DNA of 64,000 nt from Variovorax gracilis (GCF_030317115.1 NZ_JASZYF010000002.1:425171-489170); one strand, 5' to 3'. Positions 19,642 through 29,350 are shown, counted from the stretch's first letter. A program made the numbers and translations. The notes: generated from the letters alone by a model not told the origin.

Positions 19642-20406
19642 ATGGTGTCGATGAAAGCTGTTCGCCTTGCCGCTGTTTCGCTCGCGTTGCTCACGACGCT
19701 GGCATCGCAGGCCCAATCCGTCGCAGGGATCGACGCGGCGCAAGCTTCTTCCTCCGCCTACCTCGCAGCGCAGACCCGATGGCGCAGCGAACTCGATGCC
19801 TTCACGAGCGCCGACCGGGCGGCCCTTCCCGCCAGCGACGGCGTGCTTTTCGTCGGCAGTTCCACCATCCGGATGTGGCCCAATATCGCGCAGGACTTCA
19901 GGCAGCAGCCGGTGGTCATCAACCGCGGTTTCGGCGGCTCGACCATGGCCGACTGCAGCCTCTTCGTGCACGAACTGGTGGTGCGCTACAAGCCTCGCCT
20001 CGTGCTCGTCTATGCCGGAGACAACGACCTGGCCGAAGGCCGCACGCCGCTGCAGATCCTGGAGAGCTTTGCGCACTTCACCAACACCGTGCGCTCCGAG
20101 CTGCCGAACACGCGCATCGCGTACATCTCGGTCAAGCCCAGCCCTTCGCGCGAGAAGCTGCTGCCGCAGGTCCGAGAGACCAACAACGTGATCGCGGCCT
20201 ACCTTCGCCGCCTGCCCAACAGCGAGTACATCGACGTGTTCACGCCGATGATGGGCGCCGACGGCCGGCCCCGCGCCGAGCTGTTCCGCGGCGACCAGCT
20301 CCACATGAACGACGAGGGCTACCGGCTCTGGCAATCGGTCATCGCGCAATACCTGCCGGACCCGTCGACGCGGGTCGACGCCTCAGTCGCGCAAGGGCTC
20401 CGCTAG
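19642..20406 (+). CDS. Secreted SGNH/GDSL-family hydrolase
   Basis: A protein of about 254 residues with a cleavable signal peptide (MVSMKAVRLAAVSLALLTTL, then ASQAQS). It belongs to the SGNH esterase/lipase/acyl-hydrolase fold. Block I reads FVGSSTIRMW with the nucleophile S74. Block II has the glycine in NRGFGGSTM, block III the Asn in YAGDNDLAEG, and block V D218-xx-H221 in DQLHMNDEGY. Substrates in this family include acyl, acetyl or carbohydrate esters. Two start codons (19642 and 19651) are possible. Its 3' end overlaps the OpgC-type gene on the other strand by 24 bases. Because OpgC adds succinyl esters to periplasmic glucans, an esterase acting on the same material is conceivable but unproven. 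Confidence 0.83.
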   Translation: MVSMKAVRLAAVSLALLTTLASQAQSVAGIDAAQASSSAYLAAQTRWRSELDAFTSADRAALPASDGVLFVGSSTIRMWPNIAQDFRQQPVVINRGFGGSTMADCSLFVHELVVRYKPRLVLVYAGDNDLAEGRTPLQILESFAHFTNTVRSELPNTRIAYISVKPSPSREKLLPQVRETNNVIAAYLRRLPNSEYIDVFTPMMGADGRPRAELFRGDQLHMNDEGYRLWQSVIAQYLPDPSTRVDASVAQGLR

Positions 20407-21525
20407 TGCCCCGGGGGGCTGGCCCCGCTCGTCCCACCACTGGACGGTCCGCGCCACGCCGTAGAGGCCCGAGAACACCGCGCCCAGAAGCAGCACATCG
20501 CCCCACCATGGCCGCGCGGTCTGACTGTCGCCAAAGACGGCCAACACCGTCAACACCGCCACCAGGTGCGCGCAGAAGACCGGCAGCGAGGCCCGGCCCA
20601 TGGCCTCCAGCCAGTGCAGGCGAGGGATGCGCCGCATGAAGTCCGGACCGAAGCGGATCGCCAGGATGCCGAGCACGACGAGATTCACGATGCGCAGCGG
20701 CCCCAGCTGCCACTTGTCGAACAGCAGGTTGAGTTCCACGTCGCCACCGAAAGGCGCCTGGCCGTTGATGCCGTGGTGGCGCCAGTAGAACCCGTACAGC
20801 GCGGCCGCGCCGGCCACCACCAGCAACCATGTGGGAAAGCGGAAGGGCTGCGCAGCGGGCGCATTGCGGCTGGCCCCCATCCACAAACCGGTGAACCACA
20901 GGAACTGCCAGGCGAAGGCGTTGAACGCGCCCATTTCATGGAATGGCACGGGCAGTCCCACATACCGGACTGCCAGTTCATACAGCCACTCGCTGAGCCC
21001 GAATTGCGCCAGCCCCCATACGGTGGCGCTCGCCACCATCACGCCGGCCCAGCCGTGACGCATCGCGAAGGCCAGCACCCACGGACTCATCAGCATGAAG
21101 AAGATGTACATCGGCAGGATGTCGAGCAGCGCGGGCTCGTACACCAGCAGCAGCGAAAAGATGAAGCCCTCGCGCGGATTCGCCAGGTAGAAGGACAGCA
21201 GGTTCTTCACCGCCGGCTGGTCGATGCGCAGGCTCACAGCCGTGATGATCGTGAACAGGAAGAGCAAGGTCGCGGCCTGGCTCAGATACACCTTGAGCGC
21301 GCGCCGCCAGAAGGCCTGCCGCATGGAATCGACGCCGCGGTTGTAGCTGATGCGACTGTAGACCAGCCCCGCCACGAAAGCCGACAGGAGCACGAAGCCT
21401 TCGGCCGCCGACACAAAGCCGAAGGGCTGCCCCAGCGGATCCGTCAGGCGCGTGGGCAGATGGGTGATGGTCATCAGCACGAGCATGAGCCCGCGCAGTG
21501 CATCGATTTCCCAGTAACGTTTCAT
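20383..21525 (-). CDS. opgC: OpgC-type membrane succinyltransferase
   Basis: A 380-residue inner-membrane protein with about ten hydrophobic helices and the OpgC-domain start RYWEIDALRGLMLVLMTITHLPTR-like (shown in part), a variant of the acyltransferase-3 'DALRG' motif. FGFVSAAEGFVLLSAFVAG follows in the second helix. OpgC proteins transfer succinyl groups from the cytoplasm to osmoregulated periplasmic glucans. A cyclic beta-1,2-glucan synthase, a possible substrate source, is 12 kb away in the same window. The ATG at 21525 is the first codon giving the family N-terminus. Upstream in-frame codons run into the promoter area of the alpha-2-macroglobulin gene. Confidence 0.85.
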   Translation of the reverse strand: MKRYWEIDALRGLMLVLMTITHLPTRLTDPLGQPFGFVSAAEGFVLLSAFVAGLVYSRISYNRGVDSMRQAFWRRALKVYLSQAATLLFLFTIITAVSLRIDQPAVKNLLSFYLANPREGFIFSLLLVYEPALLDILPMYIFFMLMSPWVLAFAMRHGWAGVMVASATVWGLAQFGLSEWLYELAVRYVGLPVPFHEMGAFNAFAWQFLWFTGLWMGASRNAPAAQPFRFPTWLLVVAGAAALYGFYWRHHGINGQAPFGGDVELNLLFDKWQLGPLRIVNLVVLGILAIRFGPDFMRRIPRLHWLEAMGRASLPVFCAHLVAVLTVLAVFGDSQTARPWWGDVLLLGAVFSGLYGVARTVQWWDERGQPPGALAEPLRD

Positions 21526-21655
21526 CAGTCGGCGTGATGTGTGAGGCGGTCCGCGCGACACCGCACGACGAGCCACGAATTGTAAGGAACGCCCTTCCTG
21601 GCACCCGATTCGCAGGGGCAAATAGGCTACGCTCCCCGCGAGGAGGGATACCCGC

Positions 21656-24600
21656 TTGAGCCGATTGATTCCGAGTCTTGTGCTGGCCGCCGGCGCTTTC
21701 GTTGCCGGCCAGGGCCACGCGCTGCAGATCACCAGCCTGACGCCGCAAGGCGAAGTGGCGCGCATTCGCCAGGTCGTCGCCAAATTCGACCAGCCGGCCG
21801 CCCACATTGGCGACCCGAAGGCGCCCGCGCCGCTGGCGCTCAGTTGCGACGACGCGCAGGCCGCCAAGGGCGCGGGCCGCTGGGCCGGCGAGAAGCAGTG
21901 GGTCTTCGACTTCGAGAACGACCTCCCGCCGGGCGTGCGCTGCACGGCCACGCGCGTCGCGGGCTTCAAGTCGCCCGCGGGCGCGGCCCTCACGGGCCCG
22001 GAGCGCTACCAGTTCAACAGCGGCGGCCCTTTCGTCCGCCACCATCAACCGAGCTACGGGAAGATCGACGAGCAGCAGCAGTTCATGCTCGAACTCAATG
22101 GCGCGGCCACTCTGGAGAGCGTGCAGCAGAACGTATGGTGCGCGGCCGGCGACATCGGCGAGCGCATTCCCGTCAAGCTCGTCGACGGAGAGCAGCGCAC
22201 CGCCTTGCTCAAGGCCTTCGGCCGCGACAAGGAAGCCGAAAAGGAGCCGCAGCGTTTCGTCACCCTGCAATGCAACCGCACGCTCACCCCGGGCAGCCGC
22301 GTGCAACTGGTCTACGGCAAGGGCGTCGCCACGCCGTCCGGAGTGCTCAACAACGTCGAGCGCCGCCTCAACTTCGAGGTGCGCGAGCCCTTTGCCATCT
22401 CTTTCAGTTGCGAGCGCGAGAATGCGCAGGCCGCCTGCCTGCCGCTGCGGCCGATGGTGCTGCAGTTCAACGCGCCGGTCGCGCGCCGGCTCGCCGCCGA
22501 GATCACGCTCAAGGGTGGCGGCAAGACCATCAAGCCCCGTTTCGACGAGAACGTCGCGAAGGATGCCGACGCGATCGTGGAATCGGTAAGTTTCCCGCCA
22601 CCCTTCGCCGAGCAGACGCAGTTCACCGTCGAGCTGCCGCCGAAATTCGAGGACGCATCGGGACGCGCGCTGGCGTCGCCCGACAGCTATCCGATGAAGG
22701 TCGCCACGGGCGCGATGCCGCCGCTCGCGAAGTTCGCCGCCTCGCCATTCGGCGTGGTTGAACGGCTGGCCGAGCCGGGCGGCGTGGCGCTGATGCCGGT
22801 GACGGTCCGGAGAGTCGAGCCCGCACTGCAAGTCCAGGCGCTGACGCCGGGCAAGGTGAGCGACATGAACCCGAAGACCGACGCGGAAATCATCGCGTGG
22901 TTCCGCAAGGTGCGCCGCTACGACAACAACTACACCGTCACGCGCAAGCGCGCCGCGCAAGACGTGAAGGGTGCGCTGCCAAAGGTGATCGACAAGGACG
23001 ACCGCGATACCCTCCAGACGCGCATGGTGTCCCTGCTCAACGGCCAGAACGGCGTCAGGACGCTGGACATGCCCAAGTCCGACGGCACCGATCCGCGCCC
23101 CTTCGAGGTCGTCGGCATTCCGCTCACGCCGGGCTTCCATGTGCTCGAGATCGCATCGCAGAAGCTCGGCGACGCGCTGCTCGACGAGCGCTACGGCAGC
23201 GGCCGCACGATGTACGTGCGCACCACGGCGCTCGCCACCAATCTCGCCGTGCACTTCAAGCTGGGCCGCGAGAACTCGGTGGCCTGGGTGACGACGCTGG
23301 ACAAGGGCAAGGTGGTCGCGAATGCCACCGTGCGCGTGTCCGGCTGCGACGGCAAGGAAGTCGCCACCGGCACGACCGACGCACGCGGCCTGGTGCAGTT
23401 CCCGGGCCTTTCGCCCAACGCGCCGAGTTGCAACAGCGAAGACGACTACAACGCCGACGCCTGGTTCGTCAGTGCCCGCGCGAAGGACGAGGCGGGTGTC
23501 GAAGACCTGGCCTTCACCTGGAGCGACTGGCAACGCGGCATCGAGCCCTGGCGCTTCAACGTGCCGACCAGCCTGGACCCGCAGCCCGACCAGATCGCCC
23601 ACACCGTGTTCGACCGCACCCTGTTGCGCGCCGGCGAAACGGTGTCGATGAAGCACCTGATCCGAACGCAGACGAGCAAGGGGTTCGGCCTGCCCGGGAC
23701 TTCGCCGGACACGCTGGTCGTGACGCACGTCGGCAGCGGCCAGCAGTTCACGCAGTCGGTCTCATGGCGCAGGACCGCGACCGGCGGCCGCAGCGGCGAG
23801 AACACCTTCCAGATCCCACCCGGCGCCAAGCTCGGCATCTACCAGGTCGAGCTGCGCAGCGGCAAGGACGGCGACCAGCGCAGCTACAGCACCGGCCAGT
23901 TCCGTGTCGAGGAGTTCCGCTTGCCGGTGCTCGAGGGCCGTATCGCGCCCAGCGACACGAAGCCCCTGGTGGCCGTGACCTCGCTGCCGGTCGACCTGCA
24001 GATCAACTACGTGGCCGGTGGCGGCGCCGCCCAGTTGCCGGTGCACGTGTCGGCCATGGTGCGCGGCAAGCGGCTTTCGTTCGCGGACTTCGATGCCTTC
24101 AGCTTCTCGCCGCCCACCAAGGAGGACGCGAGCGACACCGGCGACGCGTCCGCCGACGACGCCAAGGTGATCGCCGACAAGCTGCCGCTCACGCTCGACA
24201 AGAACGGCGCCGGCAAGCTCACGATCGACAAGATCCCTCCAACCAAGGCCTCGCCGCGCGAGCTGCTGCTCGAGGCCACGTACGCCGACCCCAACGGCGA
24301 GATGCAGACCCTGCGCAGCATCCACACGCTGTGGCCCGCCGCCGTCATCGCCGGCATCAAGACCGAGGGCTGGGTCTCCGCCAGGCAGAAGCTCCGCTTC
24401 CAGGCGCTCGCCCTCGACCTCGCCGGCAAGCCGCAGGAAGGCGTGACGCTCAACGTGCGCGCCATCGCGCGCGTCACGACCACCAGCCGCAAGCGCATGG
24501 TGGGCGGCTTCTACACCTACGACAACAAGACCGACGTCAAGGAGATAGGCACCGTGTGCACCGGCAAGAGCGACGCGCGCGGCCTGCTGCTGTGCGAGGT

Positions 24601-27589
24601 CGAGCTGAAGGAGCCGGGACAGGTCGAGCTCATCGCCAGTGCCACCGACAAGGACGGCCGTGACAGCCGCGCCGCCAGCTCGGTCTACGTCACGCAGCAG
24701 GGCGAGCTCTGGTTCGGCGGCGAGGACCACGACCGCATCGACGTGCTGCCGGAAAAGAAAAGCTACCTGCCCGGCGAAGTCGCCAAGTTCCAGGTGCGCA
24801 GCCCCTTCCGCTTCGCGACCGCGCTGGTGTCGGTGGAACGCGAAGGCGTGATCGAGACGCACGTGGTGCAGCTCAACGGACAGGACCCGACCGTCAGCCT
24901 GGTCGTCAAGCCCGACTGGGGCCCGAACGCCTACGTGAGTGTGCTCGCGCTGCGCGGACGGCTGCGCGAAGTGCCGTGGTACAGCTTCTTCACCTGGGGC
25001 TTCAAGGCGCCGCGCGAATGGTGGACGGCGTTCTGGTACGAGGGCAAGGAGTATGTCGCGCCGACCGCGCTGGTCGACCTCAGCAAGCCGGCCTACCGCC
25101 TCGGCCTGGCCGAAATCCGTGTCGGCACGCAGTCGCACAGCATCGATGTCAAGGTCGCGAGCGACAAGCCCAGCTACCCGGTGCGCGCCGAGGCCCGGGT
25201 GACCATCACCGGCAGGCTGCCCGACGGCAAGCCCGCGGCCGGCGCCGAAGTGGCGGTGGCCGCGGTCGACCAGGCCTTGCTGGAGCTGATGCCCAACGAC
25301 AGCTGGAACCTGCTCGAAGCCATGCTGCAGCGGCGCAGTTGGGGCGTGAGCACCTCCACCGCGCAGATGGAAATCGTCGGCCGCCGGCACTACGGCCGCA
25401 AGGCCGTGCCCGCGGGCGGTGGCGGCGGCAAGAGTCAGACCCGCGAATTGCTCGACACGCTGCTGGTGTGGAAGCCCGCCGTCGTGCTCGACGCCAACGG
25501 CCAGGCCACGGTGACGGTGCCGCTCAACGATGCGCTCACCACTTTCCGGATCGTCGCCGTGGCCGACGCAGGCACCGGGCTGTTCGGCACCGGGCAGACC
25601 TCGATCCAGGCCACTCAGGACCTCCAGATCATCAGCGGCCTCCCCCCGCTGGTGCGCGAGGACGACCAGTTCCGCGCCCAGATCACGCTGCGTAACACGA
25701 CGCAGCAAGCGATGAAGGTCGAGGCCACGCCGCGCGCCACGCTGCTGACGCTCGAACCGCAGACGGTCGAGATCCCGGCCGGCGAAGCCCGCGAACTCGC
25801 ATGGACCGTGAGCGCGCCCGCCCAGCTCGCGCAGACGCGTGCCGAAGCCTTGTTGTGGGAAATCGAAGCGAAGGACACGCTATCAGGCGCACGCGATGCG
25901 CTCAAGGTTCGGCAGCGCATCGTGCCCGCCGTGCCGCTGACGGTGCAGCAGGCGACGCTGGTCCAGCTCGACGGGCCTTTCACCATCGACGTGGCCCTGC
26001 CCGCCGACGCCCTGCCCGGCCGCGGCGGCCTGCGGCTGTCGCTGCAGCCCCGGCTCGCCGAGGGCCTGACCGGCGTGCGCGACTGGTTTGCGGCCTACCC
26101 CTACATCTGCCTGGAGCAGAAGGCCAGCAAGTCCATCGGCCTTCGCGACGGCAAGGCATGGCAGGCGGTGGTCGCGCAGCTGCCGACCTATCTGGATGGC
26201 GACGGCCTCGCCAACTACTTCCCCCCGCGGGACGGCGAAGCCAACCGCGGCAGCGACATCCTCACGGCCTACGTGCTCGCCGCCACGCACGAAGCCGCTG
26301 CGCTCGACCCGGCCTTCGCATTGCCCGAAGCGGCTGTCGCACCGATGGCGCAAGGGCTGGCCGCATTCGTCGAAGGCAGGATCCAGCGCGAGTTCTGGAG
26401 CCCGCGCAAGGACCTGGACGTGCGCAAGCTCGCGGCGCTCGAAGCGTTGTCGCGCTACGGCAAGGCCCAGGGCCGCATGGTCGGCAGCATCACCATCGCG
26501 CCGAACCAGTGGCCGACCAGCGCGGTAATCGACTGGTTCAACATCCTCAAGCGCGTGCAGGACGTGCCGCAGCGCCAGCAGCGCATCGACGAAGCCAGCA
26601 ACGTGCTCAAGGCGCGGCTGAGCTTCCAGGGCACCAAGGTGGTCTTCAGCACCGAACAGGACGACTACTGGTGGTGGCTCATGACCAACGGCGACGTCAA
26701 CGCAGCGCGACTGCTGCTCGCGGTCATGGACGATCCGGCATGGAAGGACGAAACGGCCAAGCTCGCCACCGGCTTCATCGGCCGGCAGCAGAACGGCGCA
26801 TGGCACACCACCACCGCCAACCTGTGGGGCGGGCTGGCGCTGGAGAAGTTTTCGAGGCGCTTCGAGAGCACGCCCGTCACCGGCATCACTGCCGCGAACC
26901 TGGGCACGCTCAAGGCACAGGTGGACTGGAGCAAGGTCGAGCGTATCAAGGCCACCGACGCCTCCGGTGCGCCCAACCAGACGACCGCCTTCGGCGCACC
27001 GGCATCGCCGGGCAACCTGCGCAACAACCGCCTGTTCATGCCGTGGCCGGAGCCGCCGTCGGCGCACGACACGTTGCTCGTCACGCAGACCGGCACGGGC
27101 AAGCCATGGCTGACGCTCCAGTCGGTAGCCGCGGTGCAACTCAAGGCGCCCTTCGCTGCCGGCTATGCGATCACGAAGACCATCACGCCTGTCGAGCAGG
27201 CCGTGAAGGGCATCTACACGCGCGGCGACATCCTGCGTGTGAGCCTGGAGGTGAACGCCAGCGCCGACATGACGTGGGTGGCGATCACCGATCCGATCCC
27301 CGGTGGCTCGACGATCCTTGGCGGCGGCCTCGGCCGCGACTCGCAGATCGCGACCCAGGGTGAAAAGCGATCGGGCCGCGGCTGGCCCGCGTTCGAGGAG
27401 CGCAGCTTCGAGGCCTTCCGCAGCTACTACGAATACCTGCCCAAGGGCGTGGTGAAGATGGAATACACCGTGCGGCTGAACAATGTCGGCGACTTCGCGC
27501 TGCCGCCCAGCCGGGTGGAGGCGCTGTACGCGCCGGAGATGTTCGGGGAGGCGCCGAATGCACGGGTAAAAGTTGAAGCGGCCAAGTAG
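21656..27589 (+). CDS. Bacterial alpha-2-macroglobulin
   Basis: A 1977-residue exported protein, thought to trap attacking proteases in the periplasm by a reactive thioester. The TTG at 21656 is preceded by a strong AGGAGG (21641-21646). The signal peptide is about residues 1-24 (ending GQGHA). No lipobox cysteine is visible, so it is not a typical lipoprotein form. Multiple macroglobulin-type beta domains follow, with the MG2-like region starting near TLLRAGETVSMKHLIR and the A2M domain near LLDTLLVWKPAVVLDANGQA. The thioester motif is C1485-L-E-Q1488, inside the helical TED (about 1460-1780). In E. coli and many relatives this gene neighbours pbpC for peptidoglycan repair. Here pbpC begins at 38252. 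Confidence 0.92.
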   Translation: MSRLIPSLVLAAGAFVAGQGHALQITSLTPQGEVARIRQVVAKFDQPAAHIGDPKAPAPLALSCDDAQAAKGAGRWAGEKQWVFDFENDLPPGVRCTATRVAGFKSPAGAALTGPERYQFNSGGPFVRHHQPSYGKIDEQQQFMLELNGAATLESVQQNVWCAAGDIGERIPVKLVDGEQRTALLKAFGRDKEAEKEPQRFVTLQCNRTLTPGSRVQLVYGKGVATPSGVLNNVERRLNFEVREPFAISFSCERENAQAACLPLRPMVLQFNAPVARRLAAEITLKGGGKTIKPRFDENVAKDADAIVESVSFPPPFAEQTQFTVELPPKFEDASGRALASPDSYPMKVATGAMPPLAKFAASPFGVVERLAEPGGVALMPVTVRRVEPALQVQALTPGKVSDMNPKTDAEIIAWFRKVRRYDNNYTVTRKRAAQDVKGALPKVIDKDDRDTLQTRMVSLLNGQNGVRTLDMPKSDGTDPRPFEVVGIPLTPGFHVLEIASQKLGDALLDERYGSGRTMYVRTTALATNLAVHFKLGRENSVAWVTTLDKGKVVANATVRVSGCDGKEVATGTTDARGLVQFPGLSPNAPSCNSEDDYNADAWFVSARAKDEAGVEDLAFTWSDWQRGIEPWRFNVPTSLDPQPDQIAHTVFDRTLLRAGETVSMKHLIRTQTSKGFGLPGTSPDTLVVTHVGSGQQFTQSVSWRRTATGGRSGENTFQIPPGAKLGIYQVELRSGKDGDQRSYSTGQFRVEEFRLPVLEGRIAPSDTKPLVAVTSLPVDLQINYVAGGGAAQLPVHVSAMVRGKRLSFADFDAFSFSPPTKEDASDTGDASADDAKVIADKLPLTLDKNGAGKLTIDKIPPTKASPRELLLEATYADPNGEMQTLRSIHTLWPAAVIAGIKTEGWVSARQKLRFQALALDLAGKPQEGVTLNVRAIARVTTTSRKRMVGGFYTYDNKTDVKEIGTVCTGKSDARGLLLCEVELKEPGQVELIASATDKDGRDSRAASSVYVTQQGELWFGGEDHDRIDVLPEKKSYLPGEVAKFQVRSPFRFATALVSVEREGVIETHVVQLNGQDPTVSLVVKPDWGPNAYVSVLALRGRLREVPWYSFFTWGFKAPREWWTAFWYEGKEYVAPTALVDLSKPAYRLGLAEIRVGTQSHSIDVKVASDKPSYPVRAEARVTITGRLPDGKPAAGAEVAVAAVDQALLELMPNDSWNLLEAMLQRRSWGVSTSTAQMEIVGRRHYGRKAVPAGGGGGKSQTRELLDTLLVWKPAVVLDANGQATVTVPLNDALTTFRIVAVADAGTGLFGTGQTSIQATQDLQIISGLPPLVREDDQFRAQITLRNTTQQAMKVEATPRATLLTLEPQTVEIPAGEARELAWTVSAPAQLAQTRAEALLWEIEAKDTLSGARDALKVRQRIVPAVPLTVQQATLVQLDGPFTIDVALPADALPGRGGLRLSLQPRLAEGLTGVRDWFAAYPYICLEQKASKSIGLRDGKAWQAVVAQLPTYLDGDGLANYFPPRDGEANRGSDILTAYVLAATHEAAALDPAFALPEAAVAPMAQGLAAFVEGRIQREFWSPRKDLDVRKLAALEALSRYGKAQGRMVGSITIAPNQWPTSAVIDWFNILKRVQDVPQRQQRIDEASNVLKARLSFQGTKVVFSTEQDDYWWWLMTNGDVNAARLLLAVMDDPAWKDETAKLATGFIGRQQNGAWHTTTANLWGGLALEKFSRRFESTPVTGITAANLGTLKAQVDWSKVERIKATDASGAPNQTTAFGAPASPGNLRNNRLFMPWPEPPSAHDTLLVTQTGTGKPWLTLQSVAAVQLKAPFAAGYAITKTITPVEQAVKGIYTRGDILRVSLEVNASADMTWVAITDPIPGGSTILGGGLGRDSQIATQGEKRSGRGWPAFEERSFEAFRSYYEYLPKGVVKMEYTVRLNNVGDFALPPSRVEALYAPEMFGEAPNARVKVEAAK

Positions 27590-27602
27590 CGCGATGCCAG
27601 GT

Positions 27603-28178
27603 TCAGTCCTCCACGACCACGTATTCGCCGCGAGCGCCGGCGCGGCGCGATTTCTGCCCTACCTTCACGCACAGCGCCTCGCCGCATGAGGTCAACGCGC
27701 CGGAGCGGGTAGCTCGCAAGATGGCAGTGCCGAATTCGGCCTGCCGGACTTCGCGCATGCTGGCCCAGGCCACATAGGCGCTTCCCCCCGCGGCCAGGAG
27801 TGAGCCGATGGTCAACGCAACAAGTCCCTTCCAGACGAGACCCTGTTGCGCCACCGTCAACGCGCGCCCCTGCTCGCCCAGTGCATCAGCGGCCCCTTGA
27901 GCGCGGCCAGCAGCTTGCGCCAGTTTCAGATTGAACCCGTCCAACGCATCGCGGGCTCCCTCAGAAACCGCCGCCTGCGAGCCGTGGCTGATCGCCTCCA
28001 TCGCCTCCCGGGTAAAGCGATCGACGCCGCCGTCCAGGCGCTGCAAGCCCTGATGCATGGCGCCGGACGCGACTTCGATGCGGCGCGTGATGTCAGTGCT
28101 TCGCGCTTCGATCTGGCTGGCGATGTGTGCCAGCTTCACCAGCAACTGCTGGACTTCCTCGATGTTGTCCGTCTTCAT
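27603..28178 (-). CDS. Coiled-coil protein with one membrane helix (accessory island)
   Basis: A 191-residue protein of unknown function. Residues 1-110 are helical and Ala/Gln rich, with heptad-like spacing (LLVKLAHIASQIEARS, FTREAMEAISHGSQAAV), suggesting a coiled coil. One hydrophobic helix lies at about 117-136 (LVALTIGSLLAAGGSAYVAW). The C-terminal 50 residues hold a small Cys pair (SCGEALCVKV) and a basic end. It begins six bases after the stop of the chimeric lipoprotein and is probably its operon partner. I recall similar proteins annotated only as hypothetical near secreted-effector genes, but cannot name the family. It converges on the alpha-2-macroglobulin gene with 13 bases between stops. 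Confidence 0.6.
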   Translation of the reverse strand: MKTDNIEEVQQLLVKLAHIASQIEARSTDITRRIEVASGAMHQGLQRLDGGVDRFTREAMEAISHGSQAAVSEGARDALDGFNLKLAQAAGRAQGAADALGEQGRALTVAQQGLVWKGLVALTIGSLLAAGGSAYVAWASMREVRQAEFGTAILRATRSGALTSCGEALCVKVGQKSRRAGARGEYVVVED

Positions 28179-28184
28179 GAGCGA

Positions 28185-29324
28185 TCACATCCGCATGGCG
28201 GGTTGGTGCGCAGGGGCTTCCCGATGCCGCTGCAGCGCCTGCTGGCGAAGTTGCTGCGCCTCCAGTTCGGCCTGCTGCGCTTGCAGGGCCAGCCCGTATT
28301 GATCCACCTCCTGCTGCCAGGCTTGTCCCTGCGGCGAGCGCATGAACTGCTGCGACGTGGTCTGCATCGCTTGCTGCCAATCGGCATCGTTGCCGCTCAG
28401 GGAGGCCGCATACAACTGATCGATCATGCGGTCCAGGTCGCTCCTGGGTGGGGCGAACGGCGCCACGCTTTCGATGGCCGTGGCGTCCAGCGATGGCGCC
28501 GCGGCGCGCCGCTCCAACTGCCGCTCCAACTCCGGGCTCATCGGGTCCTTGCTGATGCACTCGCGCACTTCGACGACTCGGCATTGCACCGAGGACCCCA
28601 ATTGGTTGACGCGGTCACGCAAGCCGTCCGCATCGTAGCCACGGGTGCCGTAGAAGAACGCGTGCTGGTCGGAGCGATGGACGCGGTACAGGTCCCGGTC
28701 CTCGGGCAGCGTCTGCAATTGCAGGATGGGCGCGTCGCTCAGTCGGTTGACGTACTGCGCCACGAGGTTGAGGTTGTGAAGGATCACCTGTTCCTTGAAG
28801 ATCTGCGCCATGTCGATCTCTGCATGCAATGGCGTACCGTCCTTGGAGCGCCAGGTAGCGCTGGCCGGTTGCGGGAAGTTGCGGATCGGACCGTAACTGG
28901 CACTCAGATTGTTGGGATACGCGCTCCCAATAGAAGTCGAGGACAATTTCAATTGATCCTCAGGATCACCAATGCGGCGATAGTTTCCATATTTGACTTT
29001 GCAGCCATAAGTGCTATAGCAAAAAGCATCGAACTGGTGTGCGGCAAACCGCAAAGGCCAACCATAGACTTCGGAGGACGGCACGTCCTGACGTTCAGAG
29101 GATTCTCGGGAGTAGGAGGAATTGATCACGGTGGTCTGACATCCTGTCATTACGAATGAGGTGAGCAGTGCGGCGACCCAATGAGGTCCCCGCTTCGACG
29201 ATCGTCGATTCGACAATGCGTCAGGTGGCCCTGACGATGTTCGTGCCGCGTGCCTTTCTGAAGACTTGTGATTTCTAGTGGCATCGACGTCCACGCTATC
29301 CGGCTTCTTGTGCATGCCCCCCAT
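28185..29324 (-). CDS. Chimeric lipoprotein: immunity-like N-terminal half fused to an unrelated C-terminal half
   Basis: A 379-residue protein. The ATG at 29324 has AAGGAG eight bases upstream, so the long basic N-region (about 48 residues) before the signal helix appears real. The lipobox is FVMTGC with C62. Residues about 88-185 are closely similar to the next gene (YGCKVKYGNYRR, ATWRSKDGTPLHAEIDMAQI, ILHNL). Homology stops abruptly after HNL. The remaining 195 residues differ completely: a folded-looking part (PEDRDLYRVHRSDQHAFFYG), then a Gln/Ala-rich helical tail ending HQPAMRM. The first half resembles lipoproteins next to Tle1-type lipase effectors of type VI secretion, by recollection. 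The second half may be the tail of a secreted effector (inference). Confidence 0.65.
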   Translation of the reverse strand: MGGMHKKPDSVDVDATRNHKSSERHAARTSSGPPDALSNRRSSKRGPHWVAALLTSFVMTGCQTTVINSSYSRESSERQDVPSSEVYGWPLRFAAHQFDAFCYSTYGCKVKYGNYRRIGDPEDQLKLSSTSIGSAYPNNLSASYGPIRNFPQPASATWRSKDGTPLHAEIDMAQIFKEQVILHNLNLVAQYVNRLSDAPILQLQTLPEDRDLYRVHRSDQHAFFYGTRGYDADGLRDRVNQLGSSVQCRVVEVRECISKDPMSPELERQLERRAAAPSLDATAIESVAPFAPPRSDLDRMIDQLYAASLSGNDADWQQAMQTTSQQFMRSPQGQAWQQEVDQYGLALQAQQAELEAQQLRQQALQRHREAPAHQPAMRM

Positions 29325-29350
29325 GATTTACGCTCCTTGTTAATCCTTAG

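Noticed and set aside
20978..23728. A 916-codon antisense frame across the OpgC gene and the alpha-2-macroglobulin start
   Set aside because: Repetitive Arg/His/Gly composition typical of antisense high-GC frames. Both overlapped genes are clear.
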